NCBI GenBank assembly: GCA_040381075.1
Contig: JBEIHX010000009.1
Location: forward strand, 1 to 64,000
DNA: 64,000 bases
Origin: JBEIHX01 sp040381075
GTDB lineage: Bacteria; Pseudomonadota; Alphaproteobacteria; Caulobacterales; Aquidulcibacteraceae
Reading direction: 5' to 3'
Shown: positions 35,475-44,320 of the stretch, piece by piece
Layout of the letters: each line of letters begins with the position of its first letter
How positions within the stretch are numbered: position 1 is the first letter of the stretch
Position numbers and translations under genes: made by a program
Notes under the pieces: generated by a model
The model's input: the letters and a program-made list of their open reading frames with translations, nothing else
Database searches by the model: none
What the model was told of the DNA's origin: nothing

Positions 35475-36355
35475 CCACGCTCCTGGAGGCCTGGGGTCAG
35501 GCGCGCAACCGACTGAAGGCGGCCGGGCTCGACACCCCCGTGCTTGACGCCCGCATGCTGCTGGAAAAGGCCGCAGGCGTGGATCGCCATGCCCTGGTCA
35601 CAGACCCCTACCGGGTTCTGCCGGGAGAGGCTGTCGACGCGCTCGACTCGCTTGTGGCGCGTCGGCTGGCGCGCGAACCAATGAGCCACATCATCGGTTC
35701 GCGCGGTTTCTGGACCCTCGACATCGTTGTGACGCCAGACGTTCTGACGCCGCGCCCGGACAGCGAACAAGTCGTCGCCGAGGTTCTCAAACGAGCGGAC
35801 CGCGCCCGCGCGTTGCAGATCCTCGACCTCGGGGTTGGCTCAGGCGCACTGTTGCTCGCGCTGCTTCAGGAACTGCCGCTGGCGCGCGGCGTCGGGGTGG
35901 ACTGCAGCAGTGCAGCACTCGACGTCGCCGCGCAGAACGCCGCGCGCACAGGCCTCTGCGGACGCGTCAGCTTCGTCCGCGGCGACTGGGGGGCGGGGCT
36001 GGACGCCCGGTTCGACATCATCGTTTCCAATCCGCCCTACATTGCAACCGCCGAGATCGCCGAACTCGACCCCGAAGTGCGCGATCATGAGCCCCTGCTG
36101 GCGCTCGACGGGGGGCCTGACGGACTTTCAGCCTACCGCGCCGTCCTGCCGCACATGGTGCGACTGCTCGAGCCGCGCGGCTTGGCGGCGCTGGAGATCG
36201 GGCGCAGTCAGGCCAACGCCGTGACTGCGCTGGCGGAGCTGGCCGGCCTGCAGGTGGAGGCTGTCGCCAAGGATCTCGGGCGGCGCGACCGCGTCGTCGT
36301 CGCCCGGCCGCGACGGCGCGGCGTCGGCGGGCTCATGGACCGGCTTGCGGACTGA
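35471..36355 (+). CDS. prmC: Release factor glutamine N5-methyltransferase
   Basis: SAM-dependent methyltransferase that methylates the GGQ glutamine of release factors, 294 residues. N-terminal helical domain, then the SAM loop LDLGVGSGALLLALL and the catalytic NPPY in IVSNPPYIATAEI. The REPMSHIIGSRGFW and DVLTPRPDSE stretches are diagnostic of PrmC/HemK. It follows prfA as in many alphaproteobacteria. Confidence 0.94.
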   Translation: MTTLLEAWGQARNRLKAAGLDTPVLDARMLLEKAAGVDRHALVTDPYRVLPGEAVDALDSLVARRLAREPMSHIIGSRGFWTLDIVVTPDVLTPRPDSEQVVAEVLKRADRARALQILDLGVGSGALLLALLQELPLARGVGVDCSSAALDVAAQNAARTGLCGRVSFVRGDWGAGLDARFDIIVSNPPYIATAEIAELDPEVRDHEPLLALDGGPDGLSAYRAVLPHMVRLLEPRGLAALEIGRSQANAVTALAELAGLQVEAVAKDLGRRDRVVVARPRRRGVGGLMDRLAD

Positions 36356-36418
36356 CTTGCAAATTTCATTTGGCGCAGCGCCCAACGCACGCTAGGGTCC
36401 CGCCGCGATACCGGAAAG

Positions 36419-36558
36419 GGGGCACGGAGCCCCGGGCGGTTTCGCAGGGCGCGCGTCTAAGGAGCCTCCGGTCAGCCGGTGCTCCTCATCGACGCGCCGG
36501 CGCGGGCTTTCGCATCCGACCCCGCCGCAGCGGCCCGTCGCGGGCGTCGCCTCCTTAG
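36419..36558 (+). other. Strongly folded leader region before the DUF4167 gene
   Basis: Within the 337-bp gap 36356-36692 there are several hairpins: GGGGC/GCCCC (36419-36433), GGAGC...CCGG-TCAG-CCGG...GCTCC (36461-36485), the self-complementary CGCGCCGGCGCG (36493-36504) and GCCCG-TCG-CGGGC (36533-36545). An outer helix CTAAGGAG (36457-36464) with CTCCTTAG (36551-36558) encloses most of them. It could be a structured 5' leader or small RNA; no known family is recognised. Confidence 0.35.
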
Positions 36559-36692
36559 CCAGTCACCGCCGCAGGTCGAGGTCCACAAGGGACCGGACAG
36601 CGGTCAGGAGACAGACGGGATGGCGGCTCGCCCCGGCCAGCCGCACTTGGCTTGTGATGCCGCAGTTAAGATCGACGGCAGGATCCCTTTTC

Positions 36693-37748
36693 ATGAAGCG
36701 TCAGCGCGGCCGCGGGCGTAAGCCCCCGCACCAACAAGGCAATCGGGCGTTCGAAAGCAACGGACCGGATGTCAAAATTCGCGGCAACGCCGCTCATATC
36801 TTTGAAAAATACGTCCAGCTCGCCCGCGACGCCAATTCTTCCGGCGACCGGGTTCTGGCGGAGAACTATCTCCAGCATGCGGAACATTACTTCCGCATCC
36901 TGCGGGCCCAGCAACCGAACTACGGACAGAACCGGACCGAGTTCCAACACGGCCAGGCCTTCGATCGCATGGGCTCGGCCTACGCCGGTGACGACGAGGA
37001 CGGCGAGGACGCTGGCGATGAGGGCGAGGACGGCGACGCCGAGACCCAGGCGGAGATGTCCGCTGGCCATGCGCAGCAGCGCGAACAGCAGCCGCGCCGC
37101 GAAGACTATCGCCGGGACGAGCGCGATTTCCGCAATCGGGACCGCGACAATCGTGAGCGCGGGCGCGAATTCCGCGGCGAGCGGGGCTACCGGGATGACC
37201 GCGGCCAGCGCGATGATCGCGAGTGGCGCAACCGCGATCGCGATTACCGGGGCGGCCGCGACGATCGCCCGCGCGATGAAAGACCTCGCGATGAAAGACC
37301 TCGCGATGAAAGACCGCGGGATGATAGGCCCAGGGAAGATAGGCCCAGGGAAGATAGGCCCAGGGAAGACCGATCCAGGGATGAAAGATCCCGGGACGAA
37401 CGGTCGAGAGATGACCGGCCGCGTGAGGAGCGCGCCTACCGTGAGGAACGCGCCGCCGAGCGCTCCAGCGAGCGTTACGAACGCGAACCGCGCGGCGATA
37501 TGGGCGAGCCGCGCTCTGATCTGCCGCAATTCCTGCGCACTCCCGCGCCGCTGCGTCCCGCCGTCATCGACGAAGAGCCAAGCGAAGCCGAGATCGCAGA
37601 AATCGCTGCGCTCGACGACAGCGAGCCCGGTGAGGAAGCCCCGCGCCGGGGCCGGCGCCGGCGCACGCGCTACCGCGCTGGCGAAACCGGCGCGCCGGAA
37701 CGCGACCCCGGGCGCAACGCCGACGAACCGCCAAACGACGCGAGCTGA
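36693..37748 (+). CDS. DUF4167 domain protein with charged repeat tail
   Basis: 351 residues. The conserved DUF4167 domain is N-terminal (MKRQRGRGRKPPHQQ, then IFEKYVQLARDANSSGDR and YLQHAEHYFRIL). The rest is disordered, with an acidic patch (DDEDGEDAGDEGEDGD) and a long RD/RE tract in which RPRDE-type pentapeptides repeat. The repeats are encoded by a 15-bp tandem array (about 37277-37380). Arg-rich composition suggests RNA binding; function unknown. ATG 36693 is set by the domain start. The order prmC - DUF4167 - clpB is typical for alphaproteobacteria. Confidence 0.85.
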   Translation: MKRQRGRGRKPPHQQGNRAFESNGPDVKIRGNAAHIFEKYVQLARDANSSGDRVLAENYLQHAEHYFRILRAQQPNYGQNRTEFQHGQAFDRMGSAYAGDDEDGEDAGDEGEDGDAETQAEMSAGHAQQREQQPRREDYRRDERDFRNRDRDNRERGREFRGERGYRDDRGQRDDREWRNRDRDYRGGRDDRPRDERPRDERPRDERPRDDRPREDRPREDRPREDRSRDERSRDERSRDDRPREERAYREERAAERSSERYEREPRGDMGEPRSDLPQFLRTPAPLRPAVIDEEPSEAEIAEIAALDDSEPGEEAPRRGRRRRTRYRAGETGAPERDPGRNADEPPNDAS

Positions 37749-37818
37749 AACGTCGGGCTGCGCTCCCAGGCGGGGACCGCGTCCTGGCCTTGTCACATGT
37801 CAATCCAGTCGATCGGGT

Positions 37819-37847
37819 CTTGTGTGACAAAAAGAGCACACCTATGT
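37819..37847 (+). promoter_or_regulatory. RpoH-type (sigma-32) heat-shock promoter of clpB
   Basis: CTTG (37819-37822), 18-bp spacer, CCTATGT (37841-37847). This matches the alphaproteobacterial RpoH pattern CTTG-N17/18-CYTATnT and lies 56 bp before the clpB start. The sigma factor gene is at 57327-58223 in this window. Confidence 0.7.
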
Positions 37848-37903
37848 GAACGGTCAGGCCGCCGCGTCATGCGGCGGCGAACCGCTCTGGGGAGCTTCGC
37901 CCG

Positions 37904-40516
37904 ATGGACCTCGAGAAGTACACTGAACGCGCCCGGCTTATCGCGCAGGCGGCCCAGACCCTGGCCGTGCGCAGCAAGCACCAAAGCCTGACGCCTGAGC
38001 ACATCCTCAAAGCGCTTCTGGATGACGACCAGGGGCTGGCCGCCAACCTGCTGCGCGAAGCCGGCGGCGATGTGCGCCTGATTGCGGCCGATGTGGACAG
38101 GGCGCTGTCCGCCCTGCCCAAAGTCGAAGGCGGCGGCGCGGAGCGTCTCTACCTGGCGCCCGCATCAGTGCGCGCCTTCGCTGCCGCCGAGGAGGCTGCC
38201 AAGAAGGCTGGCGACAGCTTCGTCACCGCCGAGCGTCTGCTTCAGGGGCTCGCGCTCACCGGAGAGGGCAAACCGGCCGAAATCCTTAAGAAGGCCGGCG
38301 TCACCGCCCAGAAACTCGCCGACGCCATCGCCGCGCAGCGGCGCGGGCGCACTGCCGATTCGGCGACCGCAGAAGACAGCTTCGAGGCCCTGAAGAAGTA
38401 CGCCCGCGACCTGACCGAGGCCGCCCGCGCCGGTAAACTCGATCCGGTGATCGGGCGCGATGAGGAGATCCGGCGCACCGTCCAGGTGCTGTCGCGCCGC
38501 ACCAAGAACAATCCCGTTCTGATCGGCGAACCCGGCGTCGGCAAGACCGCCATCGCGGAAGGCCTGGCGCTGCGGATCATCAACGGCGACGTACCGGAAA
38601 GCCTCAAGGGCAAGCGCCTGCTCGCCCTCGACATGGGCGCGCTCATCGCAGGCGCGAAGTACCGCGGCGAATTCGAAGAGCGTCTGAAGGCGGTGCTGCA
38701 GGAAATCGAAGGCGCGAACGGCGAGATAATCCTGTTCATCGATGAGATGCACACACTGGTCGGCGCAGGCAAGACGGATGGCGCGATGGATGCATCCAAC
38801 CTGCTCAAACCGTCCCTGGCGCGCGGCGAACTGAAATGCGTGGGCGCAACCACCCTCGATGAGTACCGCAAGCATGTGGAAAAGGACGCCGCCCTGGCGC
38901 GCCGCTTCCAGCCTGTGTTCGTCGGCGAGCCGACTGTTGAGGACACAATCTCGATCCTGCGCGGACTGAAGGAAAAGTACGAGGTCCACCACGGCGTTCG
39001 CATCGCAGACAGTGCGATCGTGGCGGCTGCACAATTGTCCAACCGCTATATCACCGACAGATTTCTGCCGGACAAGGCCATCGACCTGATGGACGAGGCT
39101 GCGTCGCGCCTGCGCATGCAGGTCGACTCAAAACCGGAGGAACTCGATGAGATTGACCGCCGGCTGATGCAGTTGAAGATCGAGAGCGAGGCCCTGAAGA
39201 AGGAGACTGACCAGGCCTCCCGGGATCGGCTGGCCAAACTCGGCGATGAGATCGTCCAGCTGGAGCAGAAGTCGGCAGACATCACAGGCGCATGGCAGGC
39301 GGAAAAAGCCAAGCTCGCAGGCGCAACCAAGGCCAAGGAGGAACTCGACCGCCTCAAGACCGAGCTTGAGGACGCCAAACGGCGCGGCGACCTGCAGCGG
39401 GCCGGAGAATTGCAGTACGGCCGCATCCCGGACATGGAGCGCCGCGTCAGCGAAGCCGAGGGCGCAGGCCCGGGTTTCGTCAAGGAAGTGGTTGACGCCG
39501 AAGCCGTCGCCGCCGTCGTGTCCAGATGGACGGGTGTGCCGGTCGAAAAGATGCTCGAAGGCGAGAAAGCAAAACTCCTCAAGATGGAGGATCAGCTGCG
39601 GCTGCGCGTCATCGGGCAGGAGGACGCCCTGCGCGCCGTGTCGGATGCCGTACGCCGGGCGCGCGCGGGGCTGCAGGACCCCAACCGGCCGATCGGCTCC
39701 TTTATGTTTCTCGGGCCGACAGGCGTTGGAAAAACGGAGCTCACCAAGGCGCTGGCGGAATTTCTTTTCAACGACGACACTGCCATGACGCGTATCGACA
39801 TGAGCGAATTCATGGAGAAACACTCCGTAAGCCGGATGATCGGCGCGCCTCCGGGCTATGTCGGCTACGAGGAAGGCGGCGTGCTGACGGAGTCGATTCG
39901 CAGGCGGCCCTATCAGGTGATCCTTTTCGATGAGATTGAAAAGGCCCACCCGGATGTGTTCAACGTTCTCCTGCAGGTGCTGGACGACGGCCGACTGACC
40001 GACGGCCAGGGCCGAACGGTCGATTTCAAGAACGCCATCCTGATCATGACGTCAAACGCTGGCGCCCTGCATCTCGCCGACCAACCGGAGGGCGCCGATG
40101 TCGAAGACGTGCGCGAACTGGTGATGGGTGAGGTGCGCGCCCGGTTCCGTCCCGAGTTCCTGAACCGGATCGACGAGATCATCCTGTTCCGTCGCCTGCA
40201 GCGTGCGCAGATGGGCGAAATCGTCAAGATCCAGCTGCGCCGGTTGGACAGGCTCCTGGCTGACCGCCACATGACGCTCACGCTTGAGGCCAGTGCGCGC
40301 GACTGGCTCGCCGACAAGGGCTACGATCCTTCCTACGGCGCACGCCCGCTCAAACGGGTTATCCAAAAGCAGCTGCAAGACCCCCTGGCGCGGATGATCC
40401 TGGAAGGTCGCATCGCAGACGGCGACAGCGTGACAGTCGCAGCGGTCGGCGGCGTTCTGACGATCAACGGAGTGGCCGCATCGGAACGAACGCCGCTTCG
40501 CGCCGTCGTGAACTGA
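37904..40516 (+). CDS. clpB: ATP-dependent disaggregase ClpB
   Basis: Hsp100 AAA+ disaggregase that works with DnaK to rescue aggregated proteins, 870 residues. Clp-N repeats (about 1-145), first AAA domain with GEPGVGKTAIAEG and FIDEMHTLVGAG, the coiled-coil middle domain (about 400-530) that marks ClpB, second AAA domain with GPTGVGKTELTKAL and the C-terminal D2-small domain (YDPSYGARPLKRVIQK). Preceded by an RpoH-type promoter and followed by a perfect stem-loop. Confidence 0.97.
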   Translation: MDLEKYTERARLIAQAAQTLAVRSKHQSLTPEHILKALLDDDQGLAANLLREAGGDVRLIAADVDRALSALPKVEGGGAERLYLAPASVRAFAAAEEAAKKAGDSFVTAERLLQGLALTGEGKPAEILKKAGVTAQKLADAIAAQRRGRTADSATAEDSFEALKKYARDLTEAARAGKLDPVIGRDEEIRRTVQVLSRRTKNNPVLIGEPGVGKTAIAEGLALRIINGDVPESLKGKRLLALDMGALIAGAKYRGEFEERLKAVLQEIEGANGEIILFIDEMHTLVGAGKTDGAMDASNLLKPSLARGELKCVGATTLDEYRKHVEKDAALARRFQPVFVGEPTVEDTISILRGLKEKYEVHHGVRIADSAIVAAAQLSNRYITDRFLPDKAIDLMDEAASRLRMQVDSKPEELDEIDRRLMQLKIESEALKKETDQASRDRLAKLGDEIVQLEQKSADITGAWQAEKAKLAGATKAKEELDRLKTELEDAKRRGDLQRAGELQYGRIPDMERRVSEAEGAGPGFVKEVVDAEAVAAVVSRWTGVPVEKMLEGEKAKLLKMEDQLRLRVIGQEDALRAVSDAVRRARAGLQDPNRPIGSFMFLGPTGVGKTELTKALAEFLFNDDTAMTRIDMSEFMEKHSVSRMIGAPPGYVGYEEGGVLTESIRRRPYQVILFDEIEKAHPDVFNVLLQVLDDGRLTDGQGRTVDFKNAILIMTSNAGALHLADQPEGADVEDVRELVMGEVRARFRPEFLNRIDEIILFRRLQRAQMGEIVKIQLRRLDRLLADRHMTLTLEASARDWLADKGYDPSYGARPLKRVIQKQLQDPLARMILEGRIADGDSVTVAAVGGVLTINGVAASERTPLRAVVN

Positions 40517-40542
40517 GCGCCGACCGGGGCGCTTCGGCCAAG

Positions 40543-40572
40543 TTGGGCGCCCGGCGCCGGCCGGGCGCCCAA
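40543..40572 (+). terminator. Perfect stem-loop downstream of clpB
   Basis: TTGGGCGCCCGG / CCGGGCGCCCAA, 12-bp perfect stem with a CGCCGG loop, 26 bp after the clpB stop, in the convergent gap to tesB. No T tract follows, so it may be a transcript-end stabiliser or Rho-assisted terminator acting on both strands. Confidence 0.55.
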
Positions 40573-40699
40573 TGTGGTGGCGCGGGTTCCAGGGCAGGGG
40601 TTGTGAGGGGGCGACGGTTCTCACGCACCGGCGCGGGCAGCGGGGCCGCGACCCCTGGGCTCATCCGATTGACGCCAACCCGGCGCGCGACAGTCTGCG

Positions 40700-40755
40700 G
40701 TCTGCGGCTTGTAGTCTGCGGCTTGTAATCTGTGGCTTGTAATCTGTGGCCGTGG
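40700..40755. repeat. Tandem repeat array N, 14-bp unit, 4 copies
   Basis: Unit GTCTGCGGCTTGTA drifting to ATCTGTGGCTTGTA and ATCTGTGGCCGTGG, with further partial copies of a CTGTGGCCGTGG kind to about 40769. It lies in the clpB/tesB convergent gap. Confidence 0.9.
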
Positions 40756-40807
40756 CTGTGGCCGTGGCTGCGGGGCGGGCCGGACGCGCCCTGACCTGAA
40801 TGTGGCC

Positions 40808-41674
40808 TCAGCTCGGTGTGACTGTGCGCGGGCGGATCAGACCCTCCTGTGCAACGCTCGCCACCAGTCGTCCGTCGGCGTCGTAGATGGCGCCGCGGTT
40901 GAAACCGCGCGCGCCGGACGCCGAGGGACTGTCCTGATCATACAGATGCCACCTGGCGGCAGGCGATGCGCGGTGGAACCAGATGGCATGGTCAAGGCTC
41001 GCCATCTGCACGCCGGTCATCCACGAGACCCCATGCGGGCGCGCGCAGGTCGACAGCAGCGTCATATCGGTCGCGTAGGCAAGAACGCCCTGGTTGAGGG
41101 CCGGGTCTGGCCCAACGTCGCCCGCCGCGCGAAACCAGACCTTCTGGGTCGCCGGGGCAGGCGTCGGCCTGAACGGGTTGATCGGATCGATGCGGCGCAC
41201 CTCGATGGCGTGGTCGCGCGCCATCACCTCTTTCATCGCCGCCGGGGCCTCGTCCCCCCAGACGCGCTGCGAATCGCTGGGCGTATCCTCAGGCCGCGGG
41301 ACCACCGGAGCGGCGTCGGCATGGTCAAATCCCGCTTCGCTGACCTGGAAAGAGGCAGCAAGATTGAGGATCTGCTCGCCGTGCTGGATCGCGATCACCC
41401 GCCGCGTGGCGAAACTCTTGCCGTCGCGGGAGCGCTCGACCGAGTACAGGACCGGCGCGCGCGGATCGCCCGGACGAATGAAATAGGCCTGCAGCGAGTG
41501 GCACATGCGCCCGTCGATCGTGCGGTAGGCCGCCATCAGCGCCTGCGCGATCACCTGACCGCCGTAAATGCGGTTCTGTGCGCGCTCGTCGGACGGGGTA
41601 AGACCCCGGAACAGATTCACTTCGATCTGCTCCAGTGTCAGTATGTCGATCAGGTTCTGGATTGCGGCGGTCAT
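40808..41674 (-). CDS. tesB: Acyl-CoA thioesterase II
   Basis: Double-hotdog thioesterase hydrolysing medium/long acyl-CoA, 288 residues. It shows EVNLFRGLTPS, RIYGGQVIAQALMAA, LQAYFIRPGDP and the second-half stretches SLDHAIWFHR and GRLVASVAQEGLIR typical of TesB. ATG 41674 fits the family N-terminus and has an AGGCGGGG site. Divergent from the alkylsulfatase gene with 49 bp between. Confidence 0.92.
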   Translation of the reverse strand: MTAAIQNLIDILTLEQIEVNLFRGLTPSDERAQNRIYGGQVIAQALMAAYRTIDGRMCHSLQAYFIRPGDPRAPVLYSVERSRDGKSFATRRVIAIQHGEQILNLAASFQVSEAGFDHADAAPVVPRPEDTPSDSQRVWGDEAPAAMKEVMARDHAIEVRRIDPINPFRPTPAPATQKVWFRAAGDVGPDPALNQGVLAYATDMTLLSTCARPHGVSWMTGVQMASLDHAIWFHRASPAARWHLYDQDSPSASGARGFNRGAIYDADGRLVASVAQEGLIRPRTVTPS

Positions 41675-41723
41675 CGCCCCGCCTGCTAGAGCCTTCCCGC
41701 GGGCAGGGCAAGCGGGAGGGGCA

Positions 41724-43739
41724 ATGAACGGCTGCGCCAGCCTGCGGCTTCGTGCGCGCGGGCGCCGGCGACGCACAGACGACGGGGATCAGACGATGGA
41801 CTTGTGCAAGGCTCTGACAGCGATCGCGACGGCGGGCCTCGCCGCGACTTTGATGGGCGCGCACGCACGCGAGGCCAGCAGCGCGACCCGGGCGGCGAAC
41901 GCCGCGGCGGCGACGGCGCTGCCGGTCGACGACGGCGAGGATGATGACTTCGCCACACGAGGCTTCCTCGCAGGGCCCAGCCAGTCAACGATCCTGCGCG
42001 CCGACGGCGGCGTCGCATGGGACTTCCGCACCCTTGCCGTCTCAGGCGCGCAGGCCCCCGACACTGCCCACCCGAGTCTGTGGCGTCACGCCCGGCTGCT
42101 GGCCAGGCACGGCCTCTTCAAACTCGCCGACCGGCTCTATCAGGTGCGCGGCTTCGACGTGTCCAACCTCTCCGTGATCGTCGGGGAAACGGGCTACATC
42201 CTTGTCGATCCGCTCACCACCAGCGAGACAGCCGGCGCGGCGATGGCGCTGGTGCGCGCCCACCTGGGAGACCGTCCGGTACGGGCCGTTATCTATTCCC
42301 ACAGCCATGCTGACCACTTTGGCGGGGTAAAGGGGGTCGTCGATCCGGCCGACGTCGCGGCAGGACGCATCGAGATCATCGCGCCAGAGCATTTTCTGGA
42401 ACACGCCGTTGGCGAAAATGTCATCGCGGGAAACGCCATGTCGCGCCGCGCCGCCTTCCAGTTCGGGGCCGGCCTTGCGGCGGGACCGCAGGGCTCGCTC
42501 GGTTCAGGCATAGGACCAGCCATACCGGCAGGAACCGTCACACTTCTGGCCCCCACCCACGAGGTGAAGGCGACCGGGGAGACGATGATGATCGATGGCG
42601 TGGCGTTCGAGTTTCAGATGACGCCGGGCACGGAAGCACCCTCGGAAATGAACTTTTATCTGCCGCAGTTCCGGGCGCTGTTCATGGCCGAGAATGCCAA
42701 TGTCACCATGCACAATATCCTCACGCCGCGCGGCGCGCTGGTGCGGGACGCAAAGGCGTGGGCGGATCAACTCTCCCAGTCCCTGCGTCTGTATGGCGGC
42801 AGGTCCGACATCATGTTCACTGCGCATGGCTGGCCCCGCTTCGGCCAGACGCGAATCGCCGACTTTCTCGCCAGCCATCGCGATGCGTACAAATATCTTC
42901 ATGATCAGAGCGTGCGGCTGATGAACCAGGGGCTCACCGGACCGGAGATCGCTGAGACCATAGCCCTGCCGCCAGGCCTCGCCGCACGCTGGTTCAACCG
43001 CGGCTATTACGGCACGATGGAGCACAATTCGCGGGCGGTCTATCAGCGCTATATGGGCTGGTACGATGCAAACCCGGCGCACCTGAACCCTCTTCCGCCG
43101 GAGGAATCAGCCCGCCGCACCGTCGCCGCCATGGGCGGAGCACGGCGCGTCGAACGCCTCGCCAAAGCGGCGATGGACAAAGGCGACTATCGCTGGGCGA
43201 GCGAACTGCTCGACAAGGCGGTGTTCGCCGATGGCTCCAACCGGCGCGCGCGCCAGCTGCTTGCCGAAGCCCACCGACAGCTCGCGTTCCAATCGGAAAG
43301 CGCCATCTGGCGCAACATGTATCTGCGCGCAGCGCTGGAACTCTCGGCCGAGACGCCGCCCCGGGGCGAAGGTGCGAACTCGCAGGACCTGGTGCAGGCG
43401 GCGACGACGCGGATGCTGTTTGACCTGATGGCCGTGCGCCTTGACCCCGCGAAGGCCGGCGCAGCCTCCTTCTCAGTCGCCTTCGTCTTCCCGGAACGCA
43501 ATGAGCGGGTGCATGCGGCCATCCGCAACGGCGTGCTTGTTCCCTCATTCCAGGTCGATGATCCCGCCGACGTCACAGTGACCATGCCGCGCGCACTGCT
43601 GCTGCGCGCGCTGACGGGGGCGGGCCTGCCAGCGGCCGGCCCCGCAGGCGCGCAGGTGGACGGCGACCGCACACGGCTCGGCCTCTTTCTGAGCCTGTTC
43701 GACACCCCCGATCCAGCCTTTGCGATTGTCACGCCCTGA
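41724..43739 (+). CDS. Linear alkylsulfatase (SdsA/BDS1 family), exported
   Basis: Metallo-beta-lactamase-fold hydrolase that cleaves sulfate from primary alkyl sulfates such as SDS. About 671 residues: signal peptide ending AHA, binuclear zinc motif IYSHSHADHFGG, the further metal region NFYLPQFRALFMAENAN and FTAHGWPRFG, a dimerisation domain (LHDQSVRLMNQGLTGPEI), and a C-terminal SCP2-like domain (about 540-671). ATG 41724 has a GGGAGGGG site; ATG 41796 would give a cleaner signal peptide. It allows use of sulfate esters as carbon or sulfur sources. Confidence 0.9.
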   Translation: MNGCASLRLRARGRRRRTDDGDQTMDLCKALTAIATAGLAATLMGAHAREASSATRAANAAAATALPVDDGEDDDFATRGFLAGPSQSTILRADGGVAWDFRTLAVSGAQAPDTAHPSLWRHARLLARHGLFKLADRLYQVRGFDVSNLSVIVGETGYILVDPLTTSETAGAAMALVRAHLGDRPVRAVIYSHSHADHFGGVKGVVDPADVAAGRIEIIAPEHFLEHAVGENVIAGNAMSRRAAFQFGAGLAAGPQGSLGSGIGPAIPAGTVTLLAPTHEVKATGETMMIDGVAFEFQMTPGTEAPSEMNFYLPQFRALFMAENANVTMHNILTPRGALVRDAKAWADQLSQSLRLYGGRSDIMFTAHGWPRFGQTRIADFLASHRDAYKYLHDQSVRLMNQGLTGPEIAETIALPPGLAARWFNRGYYGTMEHNSRAVYQRYMGWYDANPAHLNPLPPEESARRTVAAMGGARRVERLAKAAMDKGDYRWASELLDKAVFADGSNRRARQLLAEAHRQLAFQSESAIWRNMYLRAALELSAETPPRGEGANSQDLVQAATTRMLFDLMAVRLDPAKAGAASFSVAFVFPERNERVHAAIRNGVLVPSFQVDDPADVTVTMPRALLLRALTGAGLPAAGPAGAQVDGDRTRLGLFLSLFDTPDPAFAIVTP

Positions 43740-43774
43740 CGATCGACCCGGCGCAGTCCAGTCGGACATGGCCC

Positions 43775-43858
43775 GGGGCCAGCGATTAGGGGCCAGCGAT
43801 TAGGGGCCAGTGATTTGGGGCCAGTGATTTGGGGCCAGTGATTTGGGGCCAGTGATCA
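43775..43858. repeat. Tandem repeat array O, 14-bp unit, 6 copies
   Basis: Two copies of GGGGCCAGCGATTA followed by three of GGGGCCAGTGATTT and one GGGGCCAGTGATCA. It begins 36 bp after the alkylsulfatase stop. Confidence 0.95.
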
Positions 43859-43976
43859 TGTCCCGTGATGGGGCGATCACGATCAGGCGCCGATCAGCAG
43901 GATCGGACCAGATCCGGATTGCGGCCCAGACCCACCCCGTGAGGCGGCGCCTGCGCGCCTGGCGGCCGCGCGCTGC

Positions 43977-44051
43977 AGCCCCGTGTCCTGAAGCCCCGTG
44001 TCCTGAAGCCCCGTGTCCTGCAGCCTCGTGTCCTGCAGCCTCGTCTGCTTG
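43977..44051. repeat. Tandem repeat array P, 15-bp unit, 5 copies
   Basis: Unit AGCCCCGTGTCCTGA, drifting to AGCCTCGTGTCCTGC. A second, unrelated array in the same 581-bp gap, 40 bp from the small membrane-peptide candidate. Confidence 0.92.
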
Positions 44052-44091
44052 ATCCTGGCGTTGTTCGGCTGGCCGTTCCAGATCTGTCTTC

Positions 44092-44163
44092 TCAGGCGAG
44101 AAAGCCCGCCAGGAGCAGAGCCGAGAGGCCCAACACGGACATCGCCCAATATGTTGCTCGCAT
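44092..44163 (-). CDS. Candidate 23-residue single-span membrane peptide
   Basis: ATG 44163 to TGA 44092 encodes MRATYWAMSVLGLSALLLAG plus FLA, essentially one hydrophobic helix with a basic residue at the start. The sequence AAGGAAAGG lies 9-15 bases upstream and could bind ribosomes. It is divergent from the glycosyltransferase gene. No family is recognised; tiny membrane proteins of this kind often join respiratory or transport complexes, which is only a guess here. Confidence 0.4.
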   Translation of the reverse strand: MRATYWAMSVLGLSALLLAGFLA

Positions 44164-44235
44164 GGCTGACGCCTTTCCTTCCGACCAGCGACAGGCTGCG
44201 AACGACCAGTGAACGAATGGTTAGCAAGGCGTTAC

Positions 44236-44244
44236 TTATCCACA
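44236..44244 (+). promoter_or_regulatory. Perfect single DnaA box
   Basis: TTATCCACA, identical to the DnaA consensus 9-mer, in the divergent region before the glycosyltransferase gene. Only one perfect box was noticed, so it is not an origin; it could be a regulatory or titration site, or chance. Confidence 0.35.
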
Positions 44245-44320
44245 GGCCCGGATCTGGCGAAGGCGATGGCGCCGCTGGCTCCGCAGCGGTATGGTCCCGC
44301 GTCCAAGGAGCCGGGGGTTC

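Noticed and set aside
36666..37796. 376-residue hydrophobic-looking minus-strand frame rich in Ala, Val, Ile and Pro
   Set aside because: Exact antisense of the charged repeat-rich DUF4167 gene; GAC/CGC codons read backwards give Val/Ala, so hydrophobicity is an artefact.
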